Origin: Streptomyces sp. NBC_00443
Lineage (GTDB): Bacteria > Actinomycetota > Actinomycetes > Streptomycetales > Streptomycetaceae
Length of the DNA stretch: 64,000 bases
Assembly (NCBI RefSeq): GCF_036014175.1
Contig: NZ_CP107917.1
Location: 1,426,001-1,490,000, forward strand
Reading direction: 5' to 3'
This document shows, one piece after another, positions 48,101 to 56,673 of the stretch (positions within the stretch are counted from its first letter, which is position 1; every line of letters begins with the position of its first letter). The notes under the pieces are model-generated. The model saw only the letters and a list, made by a program, of their open reading frames with translations. It was not told the DNA's origin and did not search any database. Both the position numbers and the translations under genes were made by a program.

Positions 48101-48881
48101 CGTCCTCGGCGACCTTGATACGCAGGAGCTTGCCGCGCAGGTCGTTGGTGTTGCCGGAGCTGCGGCGGGCGTCGAAGGCGGGGTTGCGGCCCTCGCGGTC
48201 GTCGATCGGCGTGTAACCGTCGGAGGCGAAGGGGTTGGTGTCGTCGCCGGTCGACAGGTACAGGTTGCCGGCCGCGTCGAAGTCGATGTCGCCGCCGACG
48301 TGGCAGCAGGTGCCGCGGGAGGCCGCGACGTCGATGACCTTCTTCTCGCTGGCCGTGTTCAGCGTGCCGTTGGCGTTCAGGACGAAGCGGGAGAGGCGGT
48401 TGACGCCGTCGAACTTCTTGAACTCCTCGGCGGTGCCGGTCTCCGGGCCGTCGCCCGCGGGGGTGTCGAGCGGCGGGGCGTAGTAGAGGTAGATGGCCCG
48501 GTTGTTCTTGAAGTCCGGGTCGATGCCGACGCCCTGGAGGCCCTCTTCGTCGTGGCTGTAGACGTCGAGCTTGCCGGCGACCTTGGTGACGCCGCCCTGG
48601 TCGGTGAGGCGCAGTGTGCCGTCGCGCGAGGTGTGCAGCACGCTGCGGTCCGGGAGCACGGCGAGCGACATCGGCTCACCCATCTCGGGTTCGCCCTTGG
48701 CGAGCGGCACCTGCTGGAACTGCCCCTCGGCCGCCGGTTCGTCGTGTTCCGGGTGGCCGGGGTGGGCGCCGGCGACGGTCGCCGGGGCGCCCACGGCCAG
48801 GAGCAGGCCGGTGAACAGGGCGACCGCGGTGCGAAGTCTGGGGCGCTGGGCGCGGGTGCTGCGGAGTCTGGTTCTGTGCAC
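45165..48881 (-). CDS. Secreted glucose/sorbosone dehydrogenase - PKD - CBM6-like - ThuA - 3-keto-disaccharide hydrolase protein
   Basis: A 1238-residue exported enzyme. GTG 48881 behind GGAGGG; signal peptide to about residue 38 (VALFTGLLLAVGAPATVAGA). About 50-500: PQQ-type beta-propeller (GSDH; GTCCHVGGDIDFD, AMGFRNPFRMSVDD, LYVLDYGISWF). About 507-590: PKD (YSWDFGDGTKGEG). About 690-820: CBM6-like (GDWISFAPYRFDG, GGFIELRTGSPDG). About 829-1035: ThuA (VLVFSKTAGFRHDSIPAG, YLGIHAAADTEYDW). About 1050-1238: DUF1080/3-keto-disaccharide hydrolase (KIFNGQTLEGWKQ, NSGIFVGFP, GHIGLQNHG). Together these could oxidise a glycoside and cleave the 3-keto product outside the cell. The promoter carries the ROK-type operator. 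Confidence 0.9.
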   Translation of the reverse strand: MHRTRLRSTRAQRPRLRTAVALFTGLLLAVGAPATVAGAHPGHPEHDEPAAEGQFQQVPLAKGEPEMGEPMSLAVLPDRSVLHTSRDGTLRLTDQGGVTKVAGKLDVYSHDEEGLQGVGIDPDFKNNRAIYLYYAPPLDTPAGDGPETGTAEEFKKFDGVNRLSRFVLNANGTLNTASEKKVIDVAASRGTCCHVGGDIDFDAAGNLYLSTGDDTNPFASDGYTPIDDREGRNPAFDARRSSGNTNDLRGKLLRIKVAEDGSYTVPEGNLFAPGTEKTRPEIYAMGFRNPFRMSVDDKTGIVYVGDYGPDAGAASPTRGPAGQVEFAKVTKAANFGWPFCTGNNDAYLDYDFATGTSGEKFDCAAPKNTSPYNTGLTDLPPAQAAWIPYDGGSVPEFGSGSESPMAGPVYRYDPDLDSKVKFPEAYDGDFFAGEFGRRWIKRIEQNEDGSVAKINDFPWTGTQIMDMEFGPDGALYVLDYGISWFQGDEHSALYRIENAEDGFSPIAEVSADKTSGAAGLKVKFTASAKDADSPDLTYSWDFGDGTKGEGLTPTHQYKKVGTYTATFTAKDSEGNTGNASARIVVGNTEPKVRIDIPGNGALAEFGKPVPFKVTVTDPEETIDCSKVKVAYSLGHDSHAHELTSEMGCEGTLTPPAGDGGHDPNANIYGVVGAGYTDGGANGQEALTGTARTVLQPLHRQGEHFSTQSGVSVVDKTGANGGKTVGDINDGDWISFAPYRFDGQKKMTVRASSGGAGGFIELRTGSPDGPLHGSAYIPPTGGWETFQNVDVPLRSLPKKTTEIYLVFKGGEGALYDVDDFEFSKQPFKGGKKVLVFSKTAGFRHDSIPAGIAALKELGAPAGITVDATEEARQFTTTNLAKYDAVAFLSTTGDVLDAEQQKAFENYVAGGGGYLGIHAAADTEYDWAFYGGLVGAYFDSHPAIQKATVRVEDHDHPSTAHLGDAWERTDEWYNYRTNPREQAKVLATLDETTYQGGNMKGDHPIAWCQSYGGGRSFYTGGGHTKESYAEEAFRAHLLGGLQYATGQVKADCKPSKDYRKIFNGQTLEGWKQAGPGKFNVKDGTLESEGGMGLLWYQAKELKSYSLKLDWKMQGDDNSGIFVGFPASDDPWSAVNKGYEIQIDATDAPERTTGSVYSFKSANIKARDQVLRPPGQWNSYEIKVQGERLQVFLNGVKINDFTNKDPERSLTDGHIGLQNHGADDQVSFRNIQLKELPTTGG

Positions 48882-49066
48882 GAAGTCCCTCCGGGAACGG
48901 GTGGGCCGTACGGGGTGGGTGCGATGACGTGCGGTGCGGGCGCCGGGGTGCGCCGTCACCCCGGAGGTGGCTGTGCCATAAACACTTCCGTGTGTGTCCT
49001 GAACACTTCAGGGACGGTAACCGCGTCCGGCCGGGGCGAACACCCCTTGCGTCAGACTCGGTTGAA

Positions 49067-49089
49067 CTTTCTCCCGTCAAAGGACAAAG
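49067..49089. promoter_or_regulatory. Inverted-repeat operator shared with the ROK gene promoter
   Basis: CTTTCTCC-N7-GGACAAAG, arms complementary at 7 of 8 positions, about 186 bp before the giant enzyme gene. An identical pair of arms with the same 7-nt spacing lies at 56528-56550, upstream of the ROK regulator. Confidence 0.75.
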
Positions 49090-49101
49090 CAGCATCTGGG
49101 C

Positions 49102-49148
49102 AGGTCGGAGGGGGGACCGGCGGTGCTGCCGGGTCCCCGTCCCCGACC
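49102..49148 (-). terminator. Imperfect hairpin after the sugar isomerase gene
   Basis: GGTCGGAGGGGGGACC pairs imperfectly with GGTCCCCGTCCCCGACC 18 bp past the stop at 49166. It probably ends the sugar operon and insulates the giant enzyme gene. Confidence 0.5.
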
Positions 49149-49165
49149 AGCGCCGGGTGCCTGGT

Positions 49166-50164
49166 TCAGTTGTTGAACGCGGCGTCGAAGGACGCGCTGG
49201 GCGGCTCGAAGTCGTACGCCTTGAGACGGGTCAGCGCCTCGGGGGCGCCCTGGAGCCGGTCCATGCCGGCGTCCTCCCACTCGACGGAGATCGGGCCTTT
49301 GTAGTCGATGGAGCGCAGCATCCGGAAGACGTCCTCCCAGGGGACGTCGCCGTGTCCGGCCGACACGAAGTCCCAGCCGCGGCGCGGGTCGCCCCACGGC
49401 AGGTGGGAGCCGAGGCGGCCGTTGCGGCCGTCGAGGCGCTTGCGGGCCTCCTTGCAGTCGACGTGGTAGATGCGGTCGCGGAAGTCCCAGAGGAAGCCGA
49501 CGGGGTCGAGGTCCTGCCACACGAAGTGCGACGGGTCGAAGTTCAGGCCGAAGGCGGGGCGGCCCCCCACCGCCTCCAGAGCCCGCCAGGTGGTCCAGTA
49601 GTCGTAGGCGATCTCGCTGGGATGGACCTCGTGCGCGAACCGCACGCCCTCCTCGTCGAAGACGTCCAGGATGGGGTTCCAGCGCGTCGCGAAGTCCTCG
49701 TAGCCGCGTTCGATCATCGACTCGGGCGCGGGCGGGAACATGGCGACCAGGTGCCAGATCGCGGAGCCGGTGAAGCCGATCACCGTGTCGACGCCGAAGG
49801 CGGCCGCGGCACGCGCGGTGTCCTTCATACGGGCGGCGGCGCGCCGGCGGACCCCCTCCGGGTCCCCGTCGCCCCACACCTCGGCCGGAACAATGGCCTG
49901 GTGGCGTTCGTCGATGATGGCGTCGCAGACGGCCTGGCCGACCAGGTGGTTGGAGATCGCCCAGCACTTGAGGCCGTACTTGTCGAGCAGTTCCTTCCTG
50001 GAGTCGATGTACGACGAGTCCGCGAGGGCCTTGTCGACCTCGAAGTGGTCGCCCCAGCAGGCGAGTTCGAGTCCGTCGTAGCCGAAGTCGCGGGCGAGCC
50101 GGCAGACCTCCTCCAGCGGCAGGTCGGCCCACTGGCCGGTGAACAGCGTGAACGTACGCGGCAT
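49166..50164 (-). CDS. Sugar phosphate isomerase/epimerase-fold protein (sugar operon)
   Basis: A 332-residue xylose isomerase-like TIM barrel: [57 protein letters not shown] (Glu), [11 protein letters not shown] (Asp/His), [10 protein letters not shown] (His) and [11 protein letters not shown] (Glu) form the usual metal site. It starts 33 bp below the Gfo/Idh gene. Such isomerases pair with Gfo/Idh oxidoreductases in routes that use 3-keto sugars or inositols. Last gene of the ROK operon. Confidence 0.88.
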   Translation of the reverse strand: MPRTFTLFTGQWADLPLEEVCRLARDFGYDGLELACWGDHFEVDKALADSSYIDSRKELLDKYGLKCWAISNHLVGQAVCDAIIDERHQAIVPAEVWGDGDPEGVRRRAAARMKDTARAAAAFGVDTVIGFTGSAIWHLVAMFPPAPESMIERGYEDFATRWNPILDVFDEEGVRFAHEVHPSEIAYDYWTTWRALEAVGGRPAFGLNFDPSHFVWQDLDPVGFLWDFRDRIYHVDCKEARKRLDGRNGRLGSHLPWGDPRRGWDFVSAGHGDVPWEDVFRMLRSIDYKGPISVEWEDAGMDRLQGAPEALTRLKAYDFEPPSASFDAAFNN

Positions 50165-50197
50165 GCGCGTCAGCCTCCTCGGGCCGCTCGGGGGGTG

Positions 50198-51409
50198 TCA
50201 GACCGCTATCGGGGTGTAGACGGCGTTCTTCTCGGCGCTCTCCTCCACCGCCGCCAGTACGCGCTGCACCTGCAACCCGTCGGCGAAGGAGGGTTCGGGC
50301 CGGCGGCCCTCGGCGACGGCGTGGACCAGGTCGCGGGCCTGGTGGACGAAGGTGTGCTCGTAGCCGAGGCCGTGGCCCGGGGGCCACCAGGCGTCCAGGT
50401 AGGGGTGGTCGGGTTCGGTGACGAGGATGCGGCGGAAGCCCGCGTGCGCGCCCGGTTCCCTGCCGTCGTGGTAGGAGAGCTCGTTGAGCCGCTCCAGGTC
50501 GAAGGCGATCGAGCCGAGCTCGCCGTTGAGTTCGATGCGCAGGGAGTTCTTGCGGCCGGTGGCGTAGCGGGTGGCCTCGAAGGAAGCGAGGGCGCCCGAG
50601 GGGAGGCGGCCGGTGAACAGGGCGGCGTCGTCGACGGTGACCTGGCCGGACCCGTTGGCGGAGACGGCGGACAGGCCGCTCGTGGCACCGCCGGGCAGCG
50701 GGCGCTCCCGTACGAAGGTCTCCGTCAGGGCCGACACCCCGGTCAGCCGCTCCCCCGCCAAATACTGCGCGAGGTCGATGATGTGGGCGCCCAGGTCGCC
50801 GAGCGCGCCCGAGCCGGCGAGTTCCTTGCGCAGCCGCCAGGTCAGCGGGAATTCGGGGTCGACCAGCCAGTCCTGGAGGTACGTCACGCGCACGTGCCGC
50901 AGCGGGCCCAGGCGGCCCTCGGCGACCATGCTGCGCGCCAGGGCGGTGGCCGGCAGCCGCCGGTAGTTGAAGCCGACCATCGCCACCTGGCCACGCTCGA
51001 ACGCCTCTTCGGCCGCGCGCGCCATGGACGTGGCTTCCTCGACCGTGTTGGCGAGGGGCTTCTCGCACAGGACGTGCTTGCCGGCGGCCAGGGCCGCGAG
51101 GGCGATCTCGGCGTGGCTGTCGCCCGGGGTGCAGATGTCGACGAGGTCGACGTCGTCCCGTTCGACGAGGGCACGCCAGTCGGTCTCGACGGACGCCCAG
51201 CCGTGCCGGTCGGCCGCCGCCCGCGCGGCGGCCGCGTCCCGGCCGCAGATCACGGCCTGCACCGGGTTCAGCGGCAGGTCGAAGACACGGCCCGCGGTGC
51301 GCCAGCCCTGGGAGTGTGCGGCGCCCATGAAGGCGTAGCCGACCATTCCGACGCGCAAGGGTGGCTTACCTGCCTCGGTCCCTTCTGACTGCTGCTGCGG
51401 CTGTCCCAT
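50198..51409 (-). CDS. Gfo/Idh/MocA-family oxidoreductase
   Basis: A 403-residue NAD(P)-dependent sugar/inositol dehydrogenase: GMVGYAFMGAAHSQGWRTAG (nucleotide fold), VDICTPGDSHAEIALAALAAGKHVLCEKPLA (family motif with E-K-P), and GDLGAHIIDLAQYLAGE (catalytic D/H). ATG 51409 behind AGGAGG; a longer upstream frame is discarded. It likely forms or reduces a 3-keto sugar or inosose inside the cell. Next to the ABC binding-protein gene (59 bp) and the isomerase. Confidence 0.9.
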   Translation of the reverse strand: MGQPQQQSEGTEAGKPPLRVGMVGYAFMGAAHSQGWRTAGRVFDLPLNPVQAVICGRDAAAARAAADRHGWASVETDWRALVERDDVDLVDICTPGDSHAEIALAALAAGKHVLCEKPLANTVEEATSMARAAEEAFERGQVAMVGFNYRRLPATALARSMVAEGRLGPLRHVRVTYLQDWLVDPEFPLTWRLRKELAGSGALGDLGAHIIDLAQYLAGERLTGVSALTETFVRERPLPGGATSGLSAVSANGSGQVTVDDAALFTGRLPSGALASFEATRYATGRKNSLRIELNGELGSIAFDLERLNELSYHDGREPGAHAGFRRILVTEPDHPYLDAWWPPGHGLGYEHTFVHQARDLVHAVAEGRRPEPSFADGLQVQRVLAAVEESAEKNAVYTPIAV

Positions 51410-51468
51410 GTGGGTGTCCTCCTCGTCCTGGTCGGGGTGGCGCACGTGGGGGGTGCGGGGGGAACGGA

Positions 51469-52506
51469 TCACTTGAAGCCGGTGGGCATGTAACGGTCGA
51501 CGTTGGCCTTGTCGACGACCGCCGAGTAGAGCGTGATCGAGGCCGGGATCTCGAACTCGGCCATGCCGCTCACGCCCTTGCTCTGGCCGAGCGCGCGGGC
51601 CAGGTCGATGGCGGACGCGGCCATGGTCGGCGGATACAGGACGGTGGCCTTGAGGACGCCGTCGTCCTGCTTGATCGCCTGGAAGGCGGACAGGGCACCG
51701 GCGCCGCCGACCATCAGGAAGTCGTCGCGCCCGGCCTGCTCGATGGCCCGCAGCGCGCCCACGCCCTGGTCGTCGTCGTGGTTCCACAGCGCGTCGAACT
51801 TCGACTGGGCCTGCAGGAGCTGGGCCATCTTGGCCTGTCCGGACTCGACCGTGAACTCGGCGGCCTGGCGGGCCACCTTCTCGATGTTCGGGTAGTTCTT
51901 CAGCGCGTCGTCGAAGCCCTGGGTGCGCTGTTTGGTGAGTTCCAGGTTGTCGAGCCCGGCGAGTTCGATGACCTTGGCGCCGGACTTCCCCTTGAGCTTC
52001 TCGCCGATGTAGTGGCCGGCGTTGAGGCCCATGCCGTAGTTGTCGCCGCCGATCCAGCAGCGGTACGCCTGCGGGGTGTTGAAGATCCGGTCGAGGTTGA
52101 TGACCGGGATGTCGGCCCGCATCGCCTTCAGGCCGACCTGGGTGAGCGCCTTGCCGTCGGCGGGCAGCACCACCAGCACGTCGACCTTCTTGTTGATCAG
52201 CGTCTCGATCTGGCCGATCTGGGCGGCGGTGTCGTTGGAGCCCTCGGTGATCTCCAGGGTGACGTCGGAGTACTTCTTCGCCCGGCTCTTGGCGTTGTCG
52301 TTGATGGCGTTGAGCCAGCCGTGGTCGGCCTGCGGTCCGGCGAAGCCGATGGTGACCTGCTTGCCGGGCTTGTCGTCGGCGGCCGGCTGGTCGTTGGCGG
52401 CCGGCTCGTCCTTGGACTCGTTGCTCGTGCAACCCGCGAGGAGGGCACCGGCTCCTACGGCGGCGGATCCGAACAACAGCCCTCTGCGACTGGTGAGCTC
52501 TGGCAT
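51469..52506 (-). CDS. Sugar ABC transporter substrate-binding lipoprotein (RbsB type)
   Basis: A 345-residue periplasmic-type binding protein of the Peripla_BP_4 family with lipobox LLAGC (Cys26) after SRRGLLFGSAAVGAGA. The mature part runs VTIGFAGPQADHGWLNAINDNAK, EGSNDTAAQIGQIETLINKKVDVLVVLPAD, PVINLDRIFN and WIGGDNYGMGLNAG. It delivers a sugar or polyol to the adjacent permease. Some 49 bp below the permease gene. Confidence 0.9.
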   Translation of the reverse strand: MPELTSRRGLLFGSAAVGAGALLAGCTSNESKDEPAANDQPAADDKPGKQVTIGFAGPQADHGWLNAINDNAKSRAKKYSDVTLEITEGSNDTAAQIGQIETLINKKVDVLVVLPADGKALTQVGLKAMRADIPVINLDRIFNTPQAYRCWIGGDNYGMGLNAGHYIGEKLKGKSGAKVIELAGLDNLELTKQRTQGFDDALKNYPNIEKVARQAAEFTVESGQAKMAQLLQAQSKFDALWNHDDDQGVGALRAIEQAGRDDFLMVGGAGALSAFQAIKQDDGVLKATVLYPPTMAASAIDLARALGQSKGVSGMAEFEIPASITLYSAVVDKANVDRYMPTGFK

Positions 52507-52555
52507 GGCGGTGAACCCTTTCCTCAGGTCGTGCGAAGCGGAAGCGGGACGACCC

Positions 52556-53575
52556 TCAGGTCGTGCTTGCGGTACGGCGCTGGACCAGCACGGCGGCGAC
52601 GATGATCGCGCCCTTGGCGATCTGCTGGACGTCGCTCTGCAGGTTGTTCAGGGCGAAGATGTTGGTGATCGTGGTGAAGATCAGGACGCCGAGCACGGAG
52701 CCGACGATGGTGCCGCGGCCTCCCGTGAGCAGGGTGCCGCCGATGATCGCGGCGGCGATGGCGTCGAGTTCGTAGAGGTTTCCGTTGGTGTTCTGACCGG
52801 AGCCGGACAGGATGATCAGCAGGAAGGCCGCGATGCCGCAGCACAGTCCGGACAGCAGGTAGAGGTAGAGCCGCTGGCGCCGGACGTCGATGCCGGCGAG
52901 CCGCGCGGCCTCCGCGTTGCCGCCGACGGCGACCGAGCGCCGCCCGAAGGTCGTACGGTTCAGGACCAACCAGCCGATGACCGTCACGACCGCGAACACC
53001 ATGACCAGCGGCGGGATGCCGAGGACGTATGCGTCGCGTTCGCCCAGGTCGAGGACCGAGGGAATGGTGACGATCTGCGTCTTGCCGTCGGTGATCTGGA
53101 GGGCCAGACCGCGCGCGGACGCCAGCATGGCGAGCGTGGCGATGAACGGGACCATCGCGCCGTACGCGATCAGCATCCCGTTGACCAGCCCGCACCCCAC
53201 GCCGACGATCACCGCCGTGAAGAGGATGCCGGCGAAGCCGTACTCCTGGGTCGCGACCGTCGTCGCCCACACCGAGGCCAGCGCGACGATCGCGCCGACG
53301 GACAGGTCGATGCCGCCGGAGATGATGACGAAGGTCATGCCGACGGTGACGACGCCGATCACGGAGGCCTGGGTGAGGACGAGTTGGAGGTTGCGGGTGT
53401 CCAGGAACTCGTCCGGCTTGGTGATGCCGCCGATGACGATGAGCGCGGCGAGGACGCCGAGCAGGGAGAGCGTGCGCACGTCGGCGCGGGCCATCAGGCC
53501 GCGCCAGGCGGGCGGTGCTCCGGCCGACTGCACCTTGCCGGTGCTGTCCCGGGGCGGTGAGGCGTGCTGCGTCAT
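52556..53575 (-). CDS. Sugar ABC transporter permease (RbsC type)
   Basis: A 339-residue permease of the BPD_transp_2 family: VIGVVTVGMTFVIISGGIDLSVGAIVALASV, VPFIATLAMLASARGLAL, RSVAVGGNAEAARLAGIDVRR and AAAIIGGTLLTGGRGTIVGSVLGVL. About ten hydrophobic segments. ATG 53575 overlaps the ATPase stop as ATGA. Confidence 0.92.
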   Translation of the reverse strand: MTQHASPPRDSTGKVQSAGAPPAWRGLMARADVRTLSLLGVLAALIVIGGITKPDEFLDTRNLQLVLTQASVIGVVTVGMTFVIISGGIDLSVGAIVALASVWATTVATQEYGFAGILFTAVIVGVGCGLVNGMLIAYGAMVPFIATLAMLASARGLALQITDGKTQIVTIPSVLDLGERDAYVLGIPPLVMVFAVVTVIGWLVLNRTTFGRRSVAVGGNAEAARLAGIDVRRQRLYLYLLSGLCCGIAAFLLIILSGSGQNTNGNLYELDAIAAAIIGGTLLTGGRGTIVGSVLGVLIFTTITNIFALNNLQSDVQQIAKGAIIVAAVLVQRRTASTT

Positions 53576-55095
53576 GACGCCGGGCTTCCTTCCATGACGA
53601 GGTCGAGTACACGGTGTTCGTCGAGTTCGCGCGCGGGAGCGGTGTGTATGACACGGCCCTCGCGCAGCACCAGGACGCGATCGGCGAGGCCCAGCACTTC
53701 GGGCACTTCACTGGAGACCAGGAGGACGGCGAGGCCTTCGTCGGCCAGCCGCCGGACCACGGCATACAGCTCGGCGCGGGCGCCGACGTCGACGCCGCGG
53801 GTGGGTTCGTCGAGCAGCAGGACGCGGCAGCCACGCAGCAGCCAGCGGGCCAGGACGGCCTTCTGCTGGTTGCCGCCGGAGAGCGTGCGCACCGGCACCG
53901 ACGGGTTGTCGGGCCGTAGCGACAGCTCCCGGGTCGCGGCCCGTGCCGCCCCCAGTTCGGCGGCCCGGTCGATCCAGCCGCCGCGCGAGAAACGGGACAT
54001 GGACGAGACCGACACGTTGCGGGTGACGGACTCCAGCATCAGCAGCGCCTGCGCCTTGCGCTCCTCGGGGGCGAGCCCGAGCCCGGCGCGCACGGCGGCC
54101 CGCACGCTGCCGGATCGCAACGCCTTCCCGTCCACGAGGACTTGACCGGCAGTGGGCTTCCTGGCCCCGTAGATCGTCTCCAGGATCTCCGAGCGCCCCG
54201 AGCCCACCAGCCCGGCGAGCCCGACGATCTCCCCGGGCCGCACGGTCAGGTCGAGCGGCTCGAACTCGCCGTCCCGGGCGAGTCCCCGCACCTCAAGCAG
54301 CGGCTTCCCGGCCGCGGCCACGTCCTTCGCCGGCCGCTCGGGGAAGACGTACTCGACGTTGCGCCCCGTCATCATGGCCACGACCTCGCGCGTCGGCGTG
54401 GTCTTCGCGGGGAGCCCGCCCGCGACGGCCCGCCCGTCCTTCAGCACCGTCACCCGGTCGCCGATCCGGCGGATCTCCTCCAGCCGGTGCGAGATGTAGA
54501 CGACGGCGACTCCGGCGGCGGTGAGGTCGCCGACGATTCGGAAGAGGTTGTCGACCTCGTCCGGGTCCAGGGCGGCGGACGGCTCGTCCATCACGATCAG
54601 CCGTACCTCGTGGGAGAGCGCCCGTGCCATGGAGACGATCTGCTGCTGGGCCGCCGACAGCTCCCCGACCAGGCGGGCGGGGTCGATCTCGGGGTGCCCG
54701 AGCCGCTTGAGCAGCTGGGCTGTCGAGGTCCGCGCGGCCTTTCCGCGTACGACGAACCCGGCGGCCGTCGGTTCATGGCCGAGGTGGACGTTCTCGGCCA
54801 CCGACAGGTGCTCCACCAGGTCGAGTTCCTGGTAGATGGTGGCGATGCCGAGGCGCATGGCGGCGATCGGCGAGCGGAGGGTGACCTCCTCGCCGCGCCA
54901 GCGGATGGTGCCGGTGTCGGGCTGGTGGGCGCCGGCCAGGACCTTGATGAGCGTGGACTTGCCGGCGCCGTTCTGACCGAGCAGACAGTGCACTTCACCG
55001 GCCTGGACGTGGAGGTCGACGCCGTCGAGGGCACGGACTCCGGGGAACGACTTGGTGATGCCGGACATGCTGAGCAGGGGTGGTTCTGATGCCAT
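53572..55095 (-). CDS. Sugar ABC transporter ATP-binding protein (RbsA type, two domains)
   Basis: A 507-residue tandem ATPase. The first half has Walker A GQNGAGKST, LSAAQQQIVSMARAL (variant signature) and VMDEPSAALD. The second half has the degenerate Walker A GLVGSGRS, LSGGNQQKAVLARWLL and LLDEPTRGVDVGA, as usual for CUT2 ATPases. Overlaps the permease start; 116 bp below the ROK gene. Confidence 0.93.
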   Translation of the reverse strand: MASEPPLLSMSGITKSFPGVRALDGVDLHVQAGEVHCLLGQNGAGKSTLIKVLAGAHQPDTGTIRWRGEEVTLRSPIAAMRLGIATIYQELDLVEHLSVAENVHLGHEPTAAGFVVRGKAARTSTAQLLKRLGHPEIDPARLVGELSAAQQQIVSMARALSHEVRLIVMDEPSAALDPDEVDNLFRIVGDLTAAGVAVVYISHRLEEIRRIGDRVTVLKDGRAVAGGLPAKTTPTREVVAMMTGRNVEYVFPERPAKDVAAAGKPLLEVRGLARDGEFEPLDLTVRPGEIVGLAGLVGSGRSEILETIYGARKPTAGQVLVDGKALRSGSVRAAVRAGLGLAPEERKAQALLMLESVTRNVSVSSMSRFSRGGWIDRAAELGAARAATRELSLRPDNPSVPVRTLSGGNQQKAVLARWLLRGCRVLLLDEPTRGVDVGARAELYAVVRRLADEGLAVLLVSSEVPEVLGLADRVLVLREGRVIHTAPARELDEHRVLDLVMEGSPAS

Positions 55096-55211
55096 GAGGT
55101 CCCCTTGGCGGGCGTGCGGGCCGGTTCAGGGCAGGGCGGAGCGAAGCGCGGTGCGGTGCGGGGCAGTTCGGTGCGCGGTGCTGTGCGGGTGAGCCGTACG
55201 ACGTAGCTGGC

Positions 55212-56402
55212 TTACGCGGGTGAGAAGAGGTGGTCGCTGATGAGCCGGGCCGCGCCGATGACTCCGGCGGTGGGGCCCAACTCCCCCAGGACGATGGGCA
55301 GGTTGCCGGTCGCCAGGGGCAGCGACTGGCGGTAGACCTGGGTGCGGATCGCGGCGAGCAGGTTGTGGCCGAGGCCGGTCACCCCGCCGCCGATCACCAC
55401 CAGGCCGGGGTTGAAGAAGCTGACGAGTCCGGCGATGACCTGGCCGACGCGGTTGCCGCCCTCCCGGATCAGGTCGAGCGCGGTGGCGTCGCCCGCGGCT
55501 GCCGCGGCGGCGACGTCGACGGCGGTCAGGGTGCCGTTCGCCTCCAGCCGCGAGGCGAGTTCGTCCGACCGCCCCTGCTGGGCCGCCTCGACGGCGTCCC
55601 GGGCGAGGGCCGACCCGCTGAAGTGGGCCTCCAGGCAGCCCCGGTTGCCGCAGGCGCAGGGGCGGCCGTCGGGCACGGCCTGGATGTGCCCGATGTCGCC
55701 CGCGCTGCCCGTGACGCCCCGGTGGACTTCGCCCCCCGCGACGATGCCGCAGCCGATGCCGGTGCCGATCTTGACGCAGAGGAAGTCGCCCACGGAGCGT
55801 GCGACGCCCGCGTGCTGCTCCCCCATCGCCATGAGGTTCACGTCGTTGTCGACCATGACCGGGCAGCCGAGTTCCTGGCTGAGCGCCTCCCGCACGGGGA
55901 AGCCGTCCCAGCCCGGCATGATCGGCGGGGCCACCGGTACGCCCTCGGGGAAGCGGACCGGTCCGGGGACGCCGATGCCGGCGCCGTCGTACCCCTCCGC
56001 GAGCCCCGATGCCCTCAACTTCGCTGCCATGGACAGGACTTGCTCGAAGACCGCGACCGGGCCCTCGCGGACGTCCATGGGCTGGTTGACATGGCCGAGG
56101 ATTTCCAGCTCGGCGTTGGTGACGGCGACGTCGACCGAGGTCGCGCCGATGTCGACGCCGAGGAAACGCAGCCCGGGGTTGAGCCGGACGTTGTGGGAGC
56201 GGCGCCCACCGCGCGAGGCGGCGAGTCCGTCGGCCACGACCAGTCTGGTCTCCAGCAGGCGGTCCACCTCCACGGCCAGCTTGGACCGCGAGAGGTCGAT
56301 CTGATCGCCCAGCTGGGCCCGGGAGTTGGGCCCGCCGTCGCGCAGCAGCCTGAGCAGCTTGGCCTGGTGGGCGTTCGCGGGTCGTGCCGTCATGCGTCTC
56401 AC
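55212..56402 (-). CDS. ROK-family transcriptional regulator
   Basis: A 396-residue repressor. Winged HTH in the first 70 residues (LLRLLRDGGPNSRAQLGDQIDLSRSKLAVEVDRLL), then the ROK sugar-kinase fold (FLGVDIGATSVDVAVTNAE, VDNDVNLMAMGE, IGTGIGCGIV) with the zinc motif GHIQ...CACGNRGCLE. GTG 56402 has GGAGG five bases before it; ATG 56393 is the alternative. It heads the sugar operon and has its presumed operator at 56528-56550. The inducer is probably the transported sugar. Confidence 0.9.
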   Translation of the reverse strand: MRRMTARPANAHQAKLLRLLRDGGPNSRAQLGDQIDLSRSKLAVEVDRLLETRLVVADGLAASRGGRRSHNVRLNPGLRFLGVDIGATSVDVAVTNAELEILGHVNQPMDVREGPVAVFEQVLSMAAKLRASGLAEGYDGAGIGVPGPVRFPEGVPVAPPIMPGWDGFPVREALSQELGCPVMVDNDVNLMAMGEQHAGVARSVGDFLCVKIGTGIGCGIVAGGEVHRGVTGSAGDIGHIQAVPDGRPCACGNRGCLEAHFSGSALARDAVEAAQQGRSDELASRLEANGTLTAVDVAAAAAAGDATALDLIREGGNRVGQVIAGLVSFFNPGLVVIGGGVTGLGHNLLAAIRTQVYRQSLPLATGNLPIVLGELGPTAGVIGAARLISDHLFSPA

Positions 56403-56527
56403 GAGCCCCTCCCCGCCTCAATCGGCCTGTGCGCGCCGGGTTTCGGCCACGTCCGCGGCCTGCTTTCGAGGGGAACGTAGCAGTGGGCGCCGGAGGTGGG
56501 AAGAAGTTGCGCAGAGATTGCTCTCAA

Positions 56528-56550
56528 CTTTCTCCACTCACAGGACAAAG
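56528..56550. promoter_or_regulatory. ROK autoregulatory operator (inverted repeat)
   Basis: CTTTCTCC-N7-GGACAAAG, the same arms and spacing as at 49067-49089, in the 271-bp divergent region between the ROK gene and the SLATT-like gene. About 125 bp before the ROK start. Confidence 0.78.
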
Positions 56551-56673
56551 ACGAGATCGGTACGACGCCTGCCGCCGGTCCACTCTGTTCGCCGAGCGTG
56601 CGCAAGGGGCCGCGCACAGGGGGCCGGTTGGCTACCCTGTCCCTCCAGCAGCAGTGCTTTGGGGGGAGCGCGG

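Noticed and set aside
45084..49304. A 1406-codon plus-strand open frame
   Set aside because: Antisense to the giant secreted enzyme, which has clear domains and a signal peptide; the plus frame is Val/Gly/Leu/Asp-rich without recognisable family.
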